A DNA stretch of 64,000 bases from G963675935 sp963719005 (GTDB taxonomy: Bacteria; Planctomycetota; Planctomycetia; Pirellulales; Thermoguttaceae): NCBI GenBank assembly GCA_963719005.1, contig CAVRAR010000005.1, positions 310,001 through 374,000 of the forward strand, in the 5' to 3' direction. The position numbers and the translations under genes were made by a program. Shown here in pieces: positions 1 through 8,699 of this stretch; within the stretch, counting starts at the first letter, position 1; every line of letters begins with the position of its first letter. The notes below the pieces were generated by a model that saw nothing but the letters and a program-made list of their open reading frames with translations, searched no databases and was not told where the DNA came from.

Positions 1-56
1 TCGACTTGAATGTCAACGGCGTCGATTTTCAGGGAGATTTTGGGTTTCTTGGACAT
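1..56 (-). CDS. 5' end of an unidentified gene, cut by window start
   Basis: An ATG on the minus strand at 56-54 overlaps the TAA stop of the upstream endonuclease gene by one base (TAATG), which suggests translational coupling. Only 18 codons lie in the window, beginning MSKKPKISLKIDAV, and the frame is open to the edge. This makes it a likely third gene of the restriction-modification operon. The fragment is too short to assign a function. Confidence 0.5.
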   Translation of the reverse strand, partial: MSKKPKISLKIDAVDIQV

Positions 57-913
57 TAAACACCGATCGTGAATAGTGTCTTGCGAGACAGCTTTCTTTC
101 CAACTCAGCGACAATCGTCTGCATCTCCACCTTCGGACTCACTTGAAGCCCAAGACAGGCGGCAAGCCCCTCGGTATCCGTGCTGTAACGGTTTGCCAAG
201 GACAATCGATATTCATGATCGTCCTCCACCAACCCGTAGACGTGGATTTGCAGCGGATTGCCGATGGATGCCGCTCCCAATCGTTCCAGATTAAACTGTT
301 GGGAGATATAGGCGAACAAATGATCCTGGAGCACCAAAACGAGATGCTTACTGAGATGTTCAAAGGTTTCGATCTTATGGTGTAATTGCACCAGGATTGT
401 TTTGGCCGTCATTTTCCAGTTCATGCCGAACGACTTTTTCGAGTCCGCTTCCCGTGCGAGCACTTTGACGCCCTTCTCCTTTAACAGCCGCTGTCTCGTT
501 GGCCAAATCGTCCCTGTTGAGTCGAGAGTCTGAAGCTCAATACCGACGAAGTCTTTGACTTTGCCGCCGTTTGCGGATGTCAGGAAGAAATCGATGTTTC
601 CTCCGGGGATGGATACCTCCGGTATGAGATGAAGCTCGTTTCCCGGCTCATGCAGTGTTAGCAGTTGCAGACAGTCGGTAAAGACTTGCTTGCGTTGCAG
701 AAATCGATACGGACAGATGAGGATATGCTTGTCCTCGCGGCCATAGCGAACGGAGCATGTGCCAATGGAAATGGCTGGTTGACTCTTTCGGACTTTCAAA
801 CACTTGCGGTCCAGAAACGGACACCATTGTTTGCAAACGACGGATTGCCAGCGTTTGGCAGAGGCTTCGGTGGCAGGTAAACCAAACAATTCGAGAATAG
901 CGTTGTTGCTCAT
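56..913 (-). CDS. NotI-family type II restriction endonuclease
   Basis: A 285-residue protein that resembles the NotI family. Near the N terminus four cysteines (C31 in CPF, C38, C53, C67 in CPYR) match the Cys4 iron-binding arrangement of NotI. D108 and the E126-L-Q128 pair in the GIELQT stretch match the PD-(D/E)XK variant with an ExQ ending that NotI uses for cleavage. By family it should cut a GC-rich palindromic site, but specificity cannot be read from sequence. The start codon overlaps the stop of the methyltransferase gene (ATGA), so the two are probably co-translated with the methylase made first. The gene is shorter than NotI (about 380 residues). Confidence 0.8.
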   Translation of the reverse strand: MSNNAILELFGLPATEASAKRWQSVVCKQWCPFLDRKCLKVRKSQPAISIGTCSVRYGREDKHILICPYRFLQRKQVFTDCLQLLTLHEPGNELHLIPEVSIPGGNIDFFLTSANGGKVKDFVGIELQTLDSTGTIWPTRQRLLKEKGVKVLAREADSKKSFGMNWKMTAKTILVQLHHKIETFEHLSKHLVLVLQDHLFAYISQQFNLERLGAASIGNPLQIHVYGLVEDDHEYRLSLANRYSTDTEGLAACLGLQVSPKVEMQTIVAELERKLSRKTLFTIGV

Positions 914-1968
914 ATCAGTAACCTACACCGTTCTTTGGCGATCTTCAGATATTTGTCAGAAACATCAATTCCAATTGACTTTCGCTCCAAATGAAATGCC
1001 GCCAGCATCGCGGTGCCGGTGCCGCAAAATGGGTCCAACACCACCCCGTGGTCGGGACAAGTTGCGAGAATCGGCAGCTTGCAGAGATCTTCGGGAAAAG
1101 GGGCAAAATGGGCCTTGCGCCCTTGCGTGTCCTCGGGAATAATGTCCCACACGTCTCGCGGCTTGCTGCCGTTCGGGTGGTATCGAAGAAAGTAAAATCC
1201 CTTTTCCTTCAACTCCCTCGCCCTTCCCGACACGGCGTCCGAATCGGAATGCGTCGTTCTCTGCTGACCGCGAATGATCATTCGGAAATCGGCCAGTGTG
1301 CCCTCCCGCAGCCGATCCAGCATTTCTTCCAGGGCTTTCATCGCGGTGACCTTCTCTTGATGGCTCAGCGACGTAGACAGCTCGATTTGCCGTTGGTATC
1401 GCACGCCACTTACGCCGGTTGCGGAAACAATCGCACCGTTTACCACTCGACTGCGATGCGGGGTTGCGCGAATTGCGTCCACATTGTAATAGTATCCTCT
1501 CGGAATCTTCACAAAATGGAAGAGATACTCGTGCGTGTTCCGCAGTTTGTCGTTCGAGTTGTCTGGGCCTCCCTTGATCTTGTTCCAGATCACGTCGTTT
1601 CGGAGAATCCAACCTTGGTTGTCCGTCAGCGAGAAAGCCACCCGCCAAGGGATGCCGAGAAGCCGCTTCTTTTCATAGGTGTCGCCGATATTCAGCCAAA
1701 ACGATCCCGTCGGTTTCAGCACCCGGCGCACTTCATCACAAACCGCCGCAAGACCGACTACGTATTCTTCCCACGCTGATTCGAGTCCTATGCCGTCCTC
1801 CGCGTACTTGCGCTGTCCCCAGTAGGGCGGACTCGTGATACAGCAGTCCACACAGGCATCCGGCATGTCGCGCAACACATCCAGGCAATCCCCAACCACG
1901 AACAGCGGTTGAGCCGACTTTAACTTGAGATAACTCGGAACGTCAATCGTGTTGGTGACGGTACTCAT
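910..1968 (-). CDS. Site-specific DNA methyltransferase (N4-cytosine/N6-adenine type)
   Basis: A 352-residue modification methylase, the partner of the downstream NotI-like endonuclease. Catalytic motif IV (TSPPYW, residues 45-50) comes before the SAM-binding motif I (DPFCGTG, about 312-318). That order is the beta class of amino-methyltransferases, and an SPPY motif is common in N4-cytosine and some N6-adenine enzymes. The middle (about 130-250) is a variable region suited to target recognition. I chose the ATG at 1968; an in-frame GTG at 1977 is an alternative and neither has a strong ribosome binding site. The gene overlaps the endonuclease by four bases. It protects host DNA at the sites the nuclease cuts. 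Confidence 0.87.
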   Translation of the reverse strand: MSTVTNTIDVPSYLKLKSAQPLFVVGDCLDVLRDMPDACVDCCITSPPYWGQRKYAEDGIGLESAWEEYVVGLAAVCDEVRRVLKPTGSFWLNIGDTYEKKRLLGIPWRVAFSLTDNQGWILRNDVIWNKIKGGPDNSNDKLRNTHEYLFHFVKIPRGYYYNVDAIRATPHRSRVVNGAIVSATGVSGVRYQRQIELSTSLSHQEKVTAMKALEEMLDRLREGTLADFRMIIRGQQRTTHSDSDAVSGRARELKEKGFYFLRYHPNGSKPRDVWDIIPEDTQGRKAHFAPFPEDLCKLPILATCPDHGVVLDPFCGTGTAMLAAFHLERKSIGIDVSDKYLKIAKERCRLLI

Positions 1969-2021
1969 AAGACTCACATTCTTTCGGGCTTCGGATACTA
2001 AGACCTATGGATAGTGCAACG

Positions 2022-4252
2022 TTACATCTTCTTCACCGCGTCAAACCGACAAACCTCGAAACACCGGCCGCACTTGATGCAACGCAACTGGTCGATGATG
2101 TGCGCCTCCTTGCGAACGCCGGAAATGCACGTCACCGGGCAATTCCGGCGCAAACCGTGCAGCCGACGCACTTCTGCGGATCGATCTCGTAATGCACCAA
2201 CGCCTTGCACTTGTGCGCCGGGCAGCGGCGCTCGGTCACGTGGGCGACATATTCGTCGTGGAAATGTTCCAAAGTGCTGAGAATCGGATTGGCCGCCGCA
2301 CGTCCCAGCCCACATAGCGACGCGCGACGCATCAACAACCCCAGCCGCTTCAGCTTGTCGAGGTCTTCCAGCGTGCCGTTGCCGGTGGTGATGCGGTCCA
2401 GGATTTCCAGCATCCGCGTGGTGCCTTCGCGGCAGGGGGTGCACTTGCCGCACGATTCGTCCTGCGAAAACGTCATGAAGTACTTGGCAATGTCGACCAT
2501 GCAGTCGTCTTCGTCCAAAACGATCATGCCGCCGCTGCCCATGATCGAGCCGGCTTTGGTCAGCGTGTCGTAATCGACGCCGAGGTCGATCCACTTGGCG
2601 GGAATGCAGCCGCCGGCCGGCCCGCCGGTCTGGATCGCCTTCAGCTTCCGGTTGCCGGCCACGCCGCCGCCGATGTCGTAGATGATCGTTTGCAGCTTGG
2701 TGCCCATCGGCACTTCGACCAATCCGGTATGGCGAATCTTGCCGGCCAGGGCGAAAACCTTGGTACCGCCGCTTTTCACGGTGCCGATACGGGCGAACCA
2801 CTCGGCCCCGTAGTTGATCACCGCCGGCACGTTGGCGAACGTCTCGACGTTGTTGATGACCGTCGGCTTGCCCCACAAACCATGTTCGGTGGGATAGGGC
2901 GGGCGGACGCGGGGCTGGCCGCGCTCGCCCTCGATCGAATGGATCAGGGCCGTCTCTTCGCCGCAGACGAACGCCCCCGCGCCCAGCCGGATCTCCACGT
3001 CGAAATCGAAGCCCGAGCCGAGAATGTCTTTGCCCAAGAGCCCCCACTGGTGACACTGCTCGATCGCGTGTTCGATGCGTCGGATGGCCATGGGATACTC
3101 GGCGCGGACGTAGACGAAGCCCTGCCGGGCGCCGATGGCGAAACCGCCGATGATCATGCCCTCGATCACGTTCAGCGGATCGCTTTCCAACATGCTGCGG
3201 TCCATGAAGGCGCCGGGGTCGCCCTCGTCGGCGTTGCAGATGAGATAGCGGACTTGTTCGATGGAGTCGTTCCCGGCGTGGACGCCGGGGCTAAACGTGG
3301 CGGGGCTCAACGAATCGCGGCCCATTTTCCATTTTTGTCCGGTCGGATAGCCGCCGCCGCCGCGGCCGCGGAGCTTCGACTTGGAAATCTCGTCGATCAC
3401 CCAAGTCGGGTCGTTCTTCTCCAGCACCGTGGCCAGCGCCTCGAAGCCGCGGTAGTGGAAATACTCTTCGATGCTGTCGGGGTCGATCACGCCGTTGTGC
3501 CGCAGGGCCACGCGGCTTTGGCGGTTGAAGAAGGCCACGTCGCCGTAGAGCTCGAGGAACTTTCGCCCGACGGTCTTGCCCGGCACCTCCAATCGCACGA
3601 CCGGCTGGCCGCCGAGGAAATGCGCGCGGATAATCTCGTCGAGATCGGCTTCGTTCGCCACGCGGTAGAGCACTTTGTCGGGCCGGACCAGCAGGTGCGA
3701 GAAGTTGCCGGCCTCGGCCATGCTGCACGCACCGAAACAACTCGCCTGGGTCACGTGGACCTGCTCGGCGGTCAAGCCGGCGGCCCGCAGCTTTTCGGCC
3801 AGCACCTCGGCGAAGGGCCGCGGTCCGTTCCATCCGCAGCGGATGCTGCCGCAGATGAGCACTTCGTACCGGGCGATGCACTCGATCGGGCCGTCGAGGA
3901 TATGATCGAGCACCGGCCGCCCCTGCTGCACATGCTGCGTGAAAATCTCGTGGACCAACTGCCGATCGACCCGTTCGTACTTGACCGGCATCTGGCCGGG
4001 CAGCATCACGCCGACGATCGGCTCGCGGCTGCACCGGCCCGTGCAACCGGTCTGGTGCAGCATGATGTCGTTGCGGCCCGAGGCGGCAATATGTTTGCGG
4101 AACTCCTCGAAGACGTCGTCGCTGCCGGCGGCGTGTTCGCAGGTGGCCGAGCCGACCTGGATGCGAATCCGATCGCCCGCCGCCCGCTGCCGCAGAGTTT
4201 CTTCGGCCTTTTTCACCAGCGCGTCGAATTGTTCAGAGACGTTGTTGTTCAC
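2022..4252 (-). CDS. NuoF/HydB-like NADH:acceptor oxidoreductase subunit, one frameshift
   Basis: A 743-residue iron-sulfur flavoprotein resembling HydB/HndC of NAD(P)-linked hydrogenases and NuoF of complex I. The N terminus has two thioredoxin-like [2Fe-2S] segments in tandem, with C38, C70 and C74 in the first and C134, C139, C172 and C176 in the second. The 51-kDa core follows, with the GRGGGGYPTG nucleotide/FMN motif near 296-305, GAGAFVCGEET, and the [4Fe-4S] motif ESCGKCTPCREG. A two-cluster ferredoxin domain closes the protein (KCVGCTVC, then RCIKCGRCFEVC). The ferredoxin is split by loss of one C in a CCC run near 2145-2149. Repairing it restores CARNCPVTC and gives the full length. 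No NuoE, NuoG or hydrogenase gene adjoins, so partners must lie elsewhere. Confidence 0.85.
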
Positions 4253-4391
4253 CGTATTGTCATCGTTTCTTGGTGTCGGGCGTCAATCGACGTAATTGTA
4301 ACGAAAATCGCTATGCCGACCACTGCCATCGGCACAGCGCCAGATTCGGATGAGAGCCGCCTGGTCCGCGTGTCTCACCACGCGGGAAAAT

Positions 4392-4468
4392 GTGTGCCAC
4401 TGCTTGGCACGAGCAGTGCTGGGCGTAACCTGCTGCCCCGGCACTGCTTGTGCCAAGCAGTGGCACAC
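4392..4468. repeat. Palindromic element, family A, copy 1
   Basis: A long imperfect hairpin bounded by GTGTGCCACTGCTTGG and its complement CCAAGCAGTGGCACAC, with an inner GAGCAGTGC/GCACTGCTT pairing and a short unpaired centre. Two further copies lie at 22667-22742 and 46343-46419. This copy sits between the flavoprotein gene start and the recA promoter. Confidence 0.85.
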
Positions 4469-4581
4469 GGTTTTTCCCCAGGCGCCTCCCTCACCCCCCT
4501 CGTCAAACTTTACCCCGATTGCTAAGATCATCCATCGTGACGGGGGCGATGGAATTCCCGGCGACCGACGACGAATCCGCC

Positions 4582-4610
4582 TTGCACCCGAACGCTCCCG
4601 GCGGTATACT
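4582..4610 (+). promoter_or_regulatory. Probable recA promoter
   Basis: A sigma70-like pair with TTGCAC at 4582-4587, a 17-bp spacer and TATACT at 4605-4610. Transcription would start near 4617, about 50 bases before the recA ATG. I do not recognise a LexA operator, but planctomycete SOS boxes are not well defined. Confidence 0.6.
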
Positions 4611-4668
4611 GTTCATACGTCCATGTATCGAGCATTTCGACCCCAAGAGAAAAGGAATTGAACCACCC

Positions 4669-5754
4669 ATGGCCAAGAAAACCGCGACCAAAGCCGCGGC
4701 CCACCAAGACGGCGCCGCCGCCTTCCTCGACGACAATCCGAGGCTGAAAGACACGCTGGCCCAAATTGAAAAGGAGTTTGGCGAAGGGGCGATCATGCCG
4801 CTGGGCATTGGAACCACCACGCCGATCCGCGGCATTCCGACCGGCAGCCTCTCGTTGGACATCGCCCTGGGCGGCCAGGGCATCCCCTGCGGCCGCGTCG
4901 TCGAAATCTTCGGCCCCGAGTCGAGCGGCAAGACGACGCTGGCCCTGCACGTGGTGGCCAACGCCCAGCGCGACGGCGGCATCGCCGCCTTCATCGACGC
5001 CGAACACGCGCTGGATCCTTCCTGGGCCAAAAAGCTCGGCGTGCAATTGGAGACCCTGCTGGTCAGCCAGCCGGGCTCGGGCGAAGAGGCGATGCACATC
5101 ACCGAAATGCTCATCAAGAGCAACGCCGTCGATATCATCGTCATCGACTCCGTCGCCGCTTTGGTGCCGAAGAAGGAGCTCGAGGGCGAGATCGGCGATT
5201 CGCACGTCGGCCTGCAAGCCCGGCTGATGAGCCAGTCGATGCGGAAGCTGACCGGCATCATCTCGAAGTCGAAGACGTCGGTGATTTTCATCAACCAGAT
5301 CCGCGAGAAGATCGGCGTGATGTTCGGCAATCCCGAGACCACGCCCGGCGGCCGGGCGTTGAAGTTCTACTCCTCCTGCCGCATCGACGTGCGGCGGATC
5401 AGCCAGATCAAGGAGGGGGAGGAGGTGACCGGGCAGCGCGTGCGGGCGAAGGTGGTCAAGAACAAGGTGGCCCCGCCGTTCCGCGTGGCCGAGTTCGACA
5501 TGATGCACGACCACGGCATCAGCTACGAGTCGGACATCCTCGACCTGGCGATGGCGCAGAAGCTGGTCACCCGCACCGGCGCCTGGTTCCGCTACGGCGA
5601 CGCGCAGTTGGGCCAAGGCCGCGAGAAGGTTCGCGACTACCTGAAGGACAACCCGAAGCTGGTCGAGGAGTTGAAGGAGAAGATCATGGCGGCCGGCGCC
5701 ACAGTCGCCCCCGCCGCCGTGGCCGGCGAGCCGGAGGTCGCGGCGGAAGAATAG
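4669..5754 (+). CDS. recA: Recombinase RecA
   Basis: A 361-residue RecA, the strand-exchange ATPase of homologous recombination and SOS co-protease. The Walker A motif GPESSGKTT is at 82-90. The Walker B region (IIVIDSVAALVP), the DNA-binding loop region (GLQARLMSQ) and NQIREKIGVMFG are all present. The Ala/Glu-rich C terminus is usual. The start is the ATG before AKKTATKAA. Upstream in-frame codons have no RecA similarity, and a promoter lies at 4582-4610. The HEPN-MNT gene pair begins about 55 bases downstream on the same strand. Confidence 0.98.
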   Translation: MAKKTATKAAAHQDGAAAFLDDNPRLKDTLAQIEKEFGEGAIMPLGIGTTTPIRGIPTGSLSLDIALGGQGIPCGRVVEIFGPESSGKTTLALHVVANAQRDGGIAAFIDAEHALDPSWAKKLGVQLETLLVSQPGSGEEAMHITEMLIKSNAVDIIVIDSVAALVPKKELEGEIGDSHVGLQARLMSQSMRKLTGIISKSKTSVIFINQIREKIGVMFGNPETTPGGRALKFYSSCRIDVRRISQIKEGEEVTGQRVRAKVVKNKVAPPFRVAEFDMMHDHGISYESDILDLAMAQKLVTRTGAWFRYGDAQLGQGREKVRDYLKDNPKLVEELKEKIMAAGATVAPAAVAGEPEVAAEE

Positions 5755-5810
5755 AAGGCAACACAATCGCCTTCAGTTATGCTACAATTGGAGGCATTGG
5801 AGACGTGCCG

Positions 5811-6140
5811 ATGGCAAACGAAGTCGGTCCCGAAGTATATGCCGAGATCGTGCGGCGGATTCGTCTCGTGGCCAAGCCGCACAAAATTGTGCTTTTTGGC
5901 AGCCGAGCGCGCGGCGAACATCGCCCCGACAGCGATATCGACCTGTTGGTGATCGAGGATTCGGCCTTGCCGCGGCACCGGCGTTCGATTCCGTTATATG
6001 CGGCTCTGGCCGACTTGCCCTTGGCGGTCGATACAGAGGTCGTCGTCTATACGCCCGCCGAGGTGGCCGAATGGAGTACGGCGGACGCGGCGTTCGTGAC
6101 CACCGCGCTGCGCGAAGGGAGTATTCTCTATGAAGGGTGA
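5811..6140 (+). CDS. MNT-type nucleotidyltransferase (antitoxin-like)
   Basis: A 109-residue minimal nucleotidyltransferase. It has a perfect GSX10DXD signature (GSR...DSDID) and a downstream acidic residue in VDTEVVVY. In MNT-HEPN pairs of this kind the MNT protein usually acts as antitoxin, in studied cases by AMPylating the HEPN toxin. The ATG at 5811 is preferred over the GTG at 5805 because GGAG at 5799-5802 is correctly spaced from the former. The stop overlaps the HEPN start by 11 bases. Confidence 0.85.
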   Translation: MANEVGPEVYAEIVRRIRLVAKPHKIVLFGSRARGEHRPDSDIDLLVIEDSALPRHRRSIPLYAALADLPLAVDTEVVVYTPAEVAEWSTADAAFVTTALREGSILYEG

Positions 6141-6512
6141 TCGAGACGTGGCCAGCGCATGGCTGCTCAAGGCGGACAGCGACTTGGCGAACGCCGAGCT
6201 TTGTCTGGCGCGGGAAAGGCTCTCGACACGGCCTGTTTTCACTGTCAGCAAGCGGCGGAGAAGGCGCTCAAAGCGTACTTGATTGCCAATAGCGTCGAGT
6301 TCCCGTTCGTTCACGATTTGAAGCGGCTGTTGACCTATTGCTCCAGCATCGATCCGGCATTCGACGTGCTGACACCGCCGGCCCTGCTGCTCACCCCCTT
6401 TGCCGTGCTTACCCGTTACGACGACGCGTTTTGGCCGGAATCCGAGGAAGTCAAAGCGGCGTTGGAGGCCGCACGAGCCGTTCGCGCGTTTGTTCAAGAA
6501 CGATTCACCTGA
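6130..6512 (+). CDS. HEPN-domain protein (toxin-like partner), one frameshift
   Basis: A HEPN helical-bundle protein of about 127 residues that overlaps the MNT gene. The N-terminal part (MKGDRDVASAWLLKADSDL) and the rest (ALDTACFHCQQAAEKALKAYL, then HDLKRLL) lie in two frames. Loss of one G from the GGG run near 6209-6211 explains the break, and restoring it gives a continuous HEPN sequence. By family it is an RNase-type toxin or nucleotide-binding partner of the MNT protein. A canonical R-X4-6-H catalytic motif is not obvious, so RNase activity is uncertain. Confidence 0.75.
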
Positions 6513-6583
6513 GCCGATCCGACGTCGTCGGCGCTTTGCTACCGTCCATCGTCCCTTGACGCCTTCGCACAGATGAACGACGC

Positions 6584-7633
6584 ATGCAACAACTGAACGA
6601 CGCTCTCACCCGCCGCCAGCTTCTTACGAACGTCGCCAAGGCGGCCGGTTTCGGCGCCGCCGTCGTGACCTTCCCATCTCTTGCACGAAGAGCCGACGCC
6701 GAGGACGCCGCCATGCCGAAATTCAAGTACGCCGTCTGCAACGAACTTTTTGGCGATTGGCCGTTTGAAAAGGCGTTTGCTTTCGCCGCGAAATGCGGTT
6801 ACACGGGCGTCGAAATCGCGCCGTTCACGATGGAGGAAGAAAAGGGGATAAGTCCAATTTCCCGGAACGGCCCGACCAACTTGCGGTTGGCGCCCGGTGC
6901 TTCGCAGAAATTGGACTTATCCCCTTTTCTCCTCAACAGAGTCTCCGCCGCCAAGCGAGCCGAAGTGCGGCAACAGGCCAAGCACGCCGGGCTGGAAGTC
7001 GTCGGCCTGCACTGGCTGCTCGGCAAGACCGAGGGCTTCCACTTGACCAGCCCCGACGCGCTCGTCCGCCGCAAGACGGCCGCATACCTGGGCGATCTCG
7101 CCCGGCTGTGCGGCGAGCTCGGCGGGCGGATCATGGTGCTCGGCTCACCCCAGCAGCGAAACCTCGCGCCCGGCATGAGCAAGCAGCAGGGCATGAGGCA
7201 CGCCGTCGAGGTCTTGCACGCCGCCGCGGCGACGCTGGAGAAGACCGGCGTGGTAATCGCGATCGAGCCGCTGGGCCCCGAAGAGACCAACTTTCTGAAC
7301 AGCGCCGCGGAGGGGGCCGAATTGGTCGCGCTGGTCAACTCCCCCACCTGCCGTTTGCATTTGGACTGCAAGGCGATGGCGTCCGAAAAGACCCCCATTC
7401 CCGAAATCATTCACAAGTACCGCAAGTTGTTCGTCCATTTCCACGCCAACGATCCGAACCGTCAAGGCCCCGGCTTCGGCAAGCTCGATTTCGTGCCGAT
7501 CATGAAGGCCCTAACCGAGATCGACTATCGCGGCTGGGTCTCCGTCGAGCCCGGCGACTTCACCCCCGGCGTCGAGCGTCTCGCGCGGGAGAGCATCGCG
7601 TATTTGCGGAAATGCGCCGCGAAGATCACGTGA
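6584..7633 (+). CDS. Tat-exported sugar phosphate isomerase/epimerase-like protein
   Basis: A 349-residue TIM-barrel protein of the xylose isomerase-like (AP endonuclease 2) family. The N terminus has a twin-arginine signal (TRRQLLTN followed by a hydrophobic Ala/Gly stretch), which planctomycete family members often carry. The barrel includes GYTGVEIAPF, LEVVGLHWLL, VVIAIEPLG (metal-ligand region), LHLDCKAM, LFVHFHANDPN and GWVSVEPGDF. Residues about 84-117 do not belong to the fold. They are translated from palindromic element B (6833-6934) in frame, between the first barrel strands and NRVSAAKRAE. Substrate is unknown; members act on sugars or inositols. Confidence 0.82.
   Translation: MQQLNDALTRRQLLTNVAKAAGFGAAVVTFPSLARRADAEDAAMPKFKYAVCNELFGDWPFEKAFAFAAKCGYTGVEIAPFTMEEEKGISPISRNGPTNLRLAPGASQKLDLSPFLLNRVSAAKRAEVRQQAKHAGLEVVGLHWLLGKTEGFHLTSPDALVRRKTAAYLGDLARLCGELGGRIMVLGSPQQRNLAPGMSKQQGMRHAVEVLHAAAATLEKTGVVIAIEPLGPEETNFLNSAAEGAELVALVNSPTCRLHLDCKAMASEKTPIPEIIHKYRKLFVHFHANDPNRQGPGFGKLDFVPIMKALTEIDYRGWVSVEPGDFTPGVERLARESIAYLRKCAAKIT
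6833..6934. repeat. Palindromic element, family B, inside the sugar isomerase-like gene
   Basis: Arms of about 28 bp (left arm AAAAGGGGATAAGTCCAATT and its complement on the right) enclose a centre containing CCGGAACGGCCCG, which is shared with the copies at 15112 and 40651. The whole element is read through in frame, and the host ORF stays open. Confidence 0.85.
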
Positions 7634-7650
7634 GCGCTCGCGGAGTGGGG

Positions 7651-7723
7651 GGGGACGGAGGAAGTTGTCGCCAAGACATTTTCCGTTTTTCGAGAGGTTT
7701 CTCCGACAACCTCCTCCGTCCCC
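7651..7723. repeat. Palindromic element, family K
   Basis: GGGGACGGAGGAAGTTGTCG pairs with CGACAACCTCCTCCGTCCCC across a 33-base centre. It follows the sugar isomerase-like gene directly and could also act as a transcription stop. The fragment ACAACCTCCTTCGTCCC near 39129 looks like a half copy. Confidence 0.8.
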
Positions 7724-7830
7724 TTCACTTTTCCCGCCGCGCCGAGACAGTTGATTCGCCCCCTAGCTGTGGTAGAATCGGTGGTCGGTCGCCGAACCAG
7801 TCTCTTCCCCACAAATCGCGGAAACACGGG

Positions 7831-8481
7831 ATGAAGATCGCCGAGTTGGAAGCCGATCACGTTGCCTGCATCGATGCCGAACGGTCGATCCGTGCGATGG
7901 TGGAGAACCGCGAGTTCCCAGCGGTCTTCTCAGTCTGCGTTGAATCATTTCCGCACATAGTCCCAGCGATTCAATTTCGGAAAAAAAGGGAAATGACGCC
8001 GGAGATTCCAACCCTTTTGGCGTTTACCACGATTTGCAGGTATGCGCCGCCTCTGTTTGAACACGCTGCGATCGAGTCGCTTTTTGAGTTCATTAAATCT
8101 AACCGGCTTCTCGCACAACATGAGAACAATTATTTGTCGGCAATCGAAGCTGCACGCAATCGCGAGAACGTTGCCCATGCACTATGGAACCATCTTGAAA
8201 CGCAGCCTGGAGCGCTGCAGCGCGACCTTGGCACACAACTCGGCGTAACTCAAGAAGACGCCGTTAAGATCATCGATCTGTGGGAAGAACTGGGCCTGAT
8301 CCACCGGCAGCAAGAAGCCGGCACGTTTCGCCTTTTTTTCCGAACGCGGTTGGATTCAGAGGTGGCGGGGCTGTGCCACCGATGCGGTGTTCGCGGCCGC
8401 GGACGCAAGGAGGTATTCTTTAGGCCCGCTAAATGCGGAAAGTGTGGCGCAGAGGGCTGCTACTGTCTTGGTTCAGCGTGA
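7831..8481 (+). CDS. Unknown protein with C-terminal zinc ribbon
   Basis: A 216-residue protein I do not recognise. The C terminus has a probable zinc-binding site: C182-X2-C185, then C202-X2-C205 and C210-X-C212. Residues about 125-165 (QPGALQRDLGTQLGVTQEDAVKI in outline) resemble a winged-helix segment, so nucleic-acid binding is plausible. The start is the ATG at 7831. The longer open frame upstream is the antisense-like continuation of the isomerase region. The gene lies just left of an IS3-family insertion. Confidence 0.55.
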   Translation: MKIAELEADHVACIDAERSIRAMVENREFPAVFSVCVESFPHIVPAIQFRKKREMTPEIPTLLAFTTICRYAPPLFEHAAIESLFEFIKSNRLLAQHENNYLSAIEAARNRENVAHALWNHLETQPGALQRDLGTQLGVTQEDAVKIIDLWEELGLIHRQQEAGTFRLFFRTRLDSEVAGLCHRCGVRGRGRKEVFFRPAKCGKCGAEGCYCLGSA

Positions 8482-8699
8482 AATGGAAACTTCGATTGGC
8501 TTGCTAGGATCGTCCGGGTGTTGAAGTTGGTTGGTAGTGCTTGGATTTTTCGCTTTGGTGTTGTAAGCGAGGGAGGTGGGCGGCAGCAGAACCACCGCCC
8601 GGACCTCGCTCACAACCCCTGGGGCGGCGCTCGGGTCGGTTCCCACCGGAGCCCTATCCTCCGCCCAGGTCGTCTCTCATCGTAACGTCCTTCTTTCGA

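Noticed and set aside
2690..4525. Long open frame on the plus strand opposite the NuoF-like gene
   Set aside because: It mirrors the minus-strand gene, has no family features, and arises from high GC and third-position bias.
4391..4670. LexA-type SOS box upstream of recA
   Set aside because: No convincing symmetric operator beyond the palindromic element, which occurs at non-SOS genes too.
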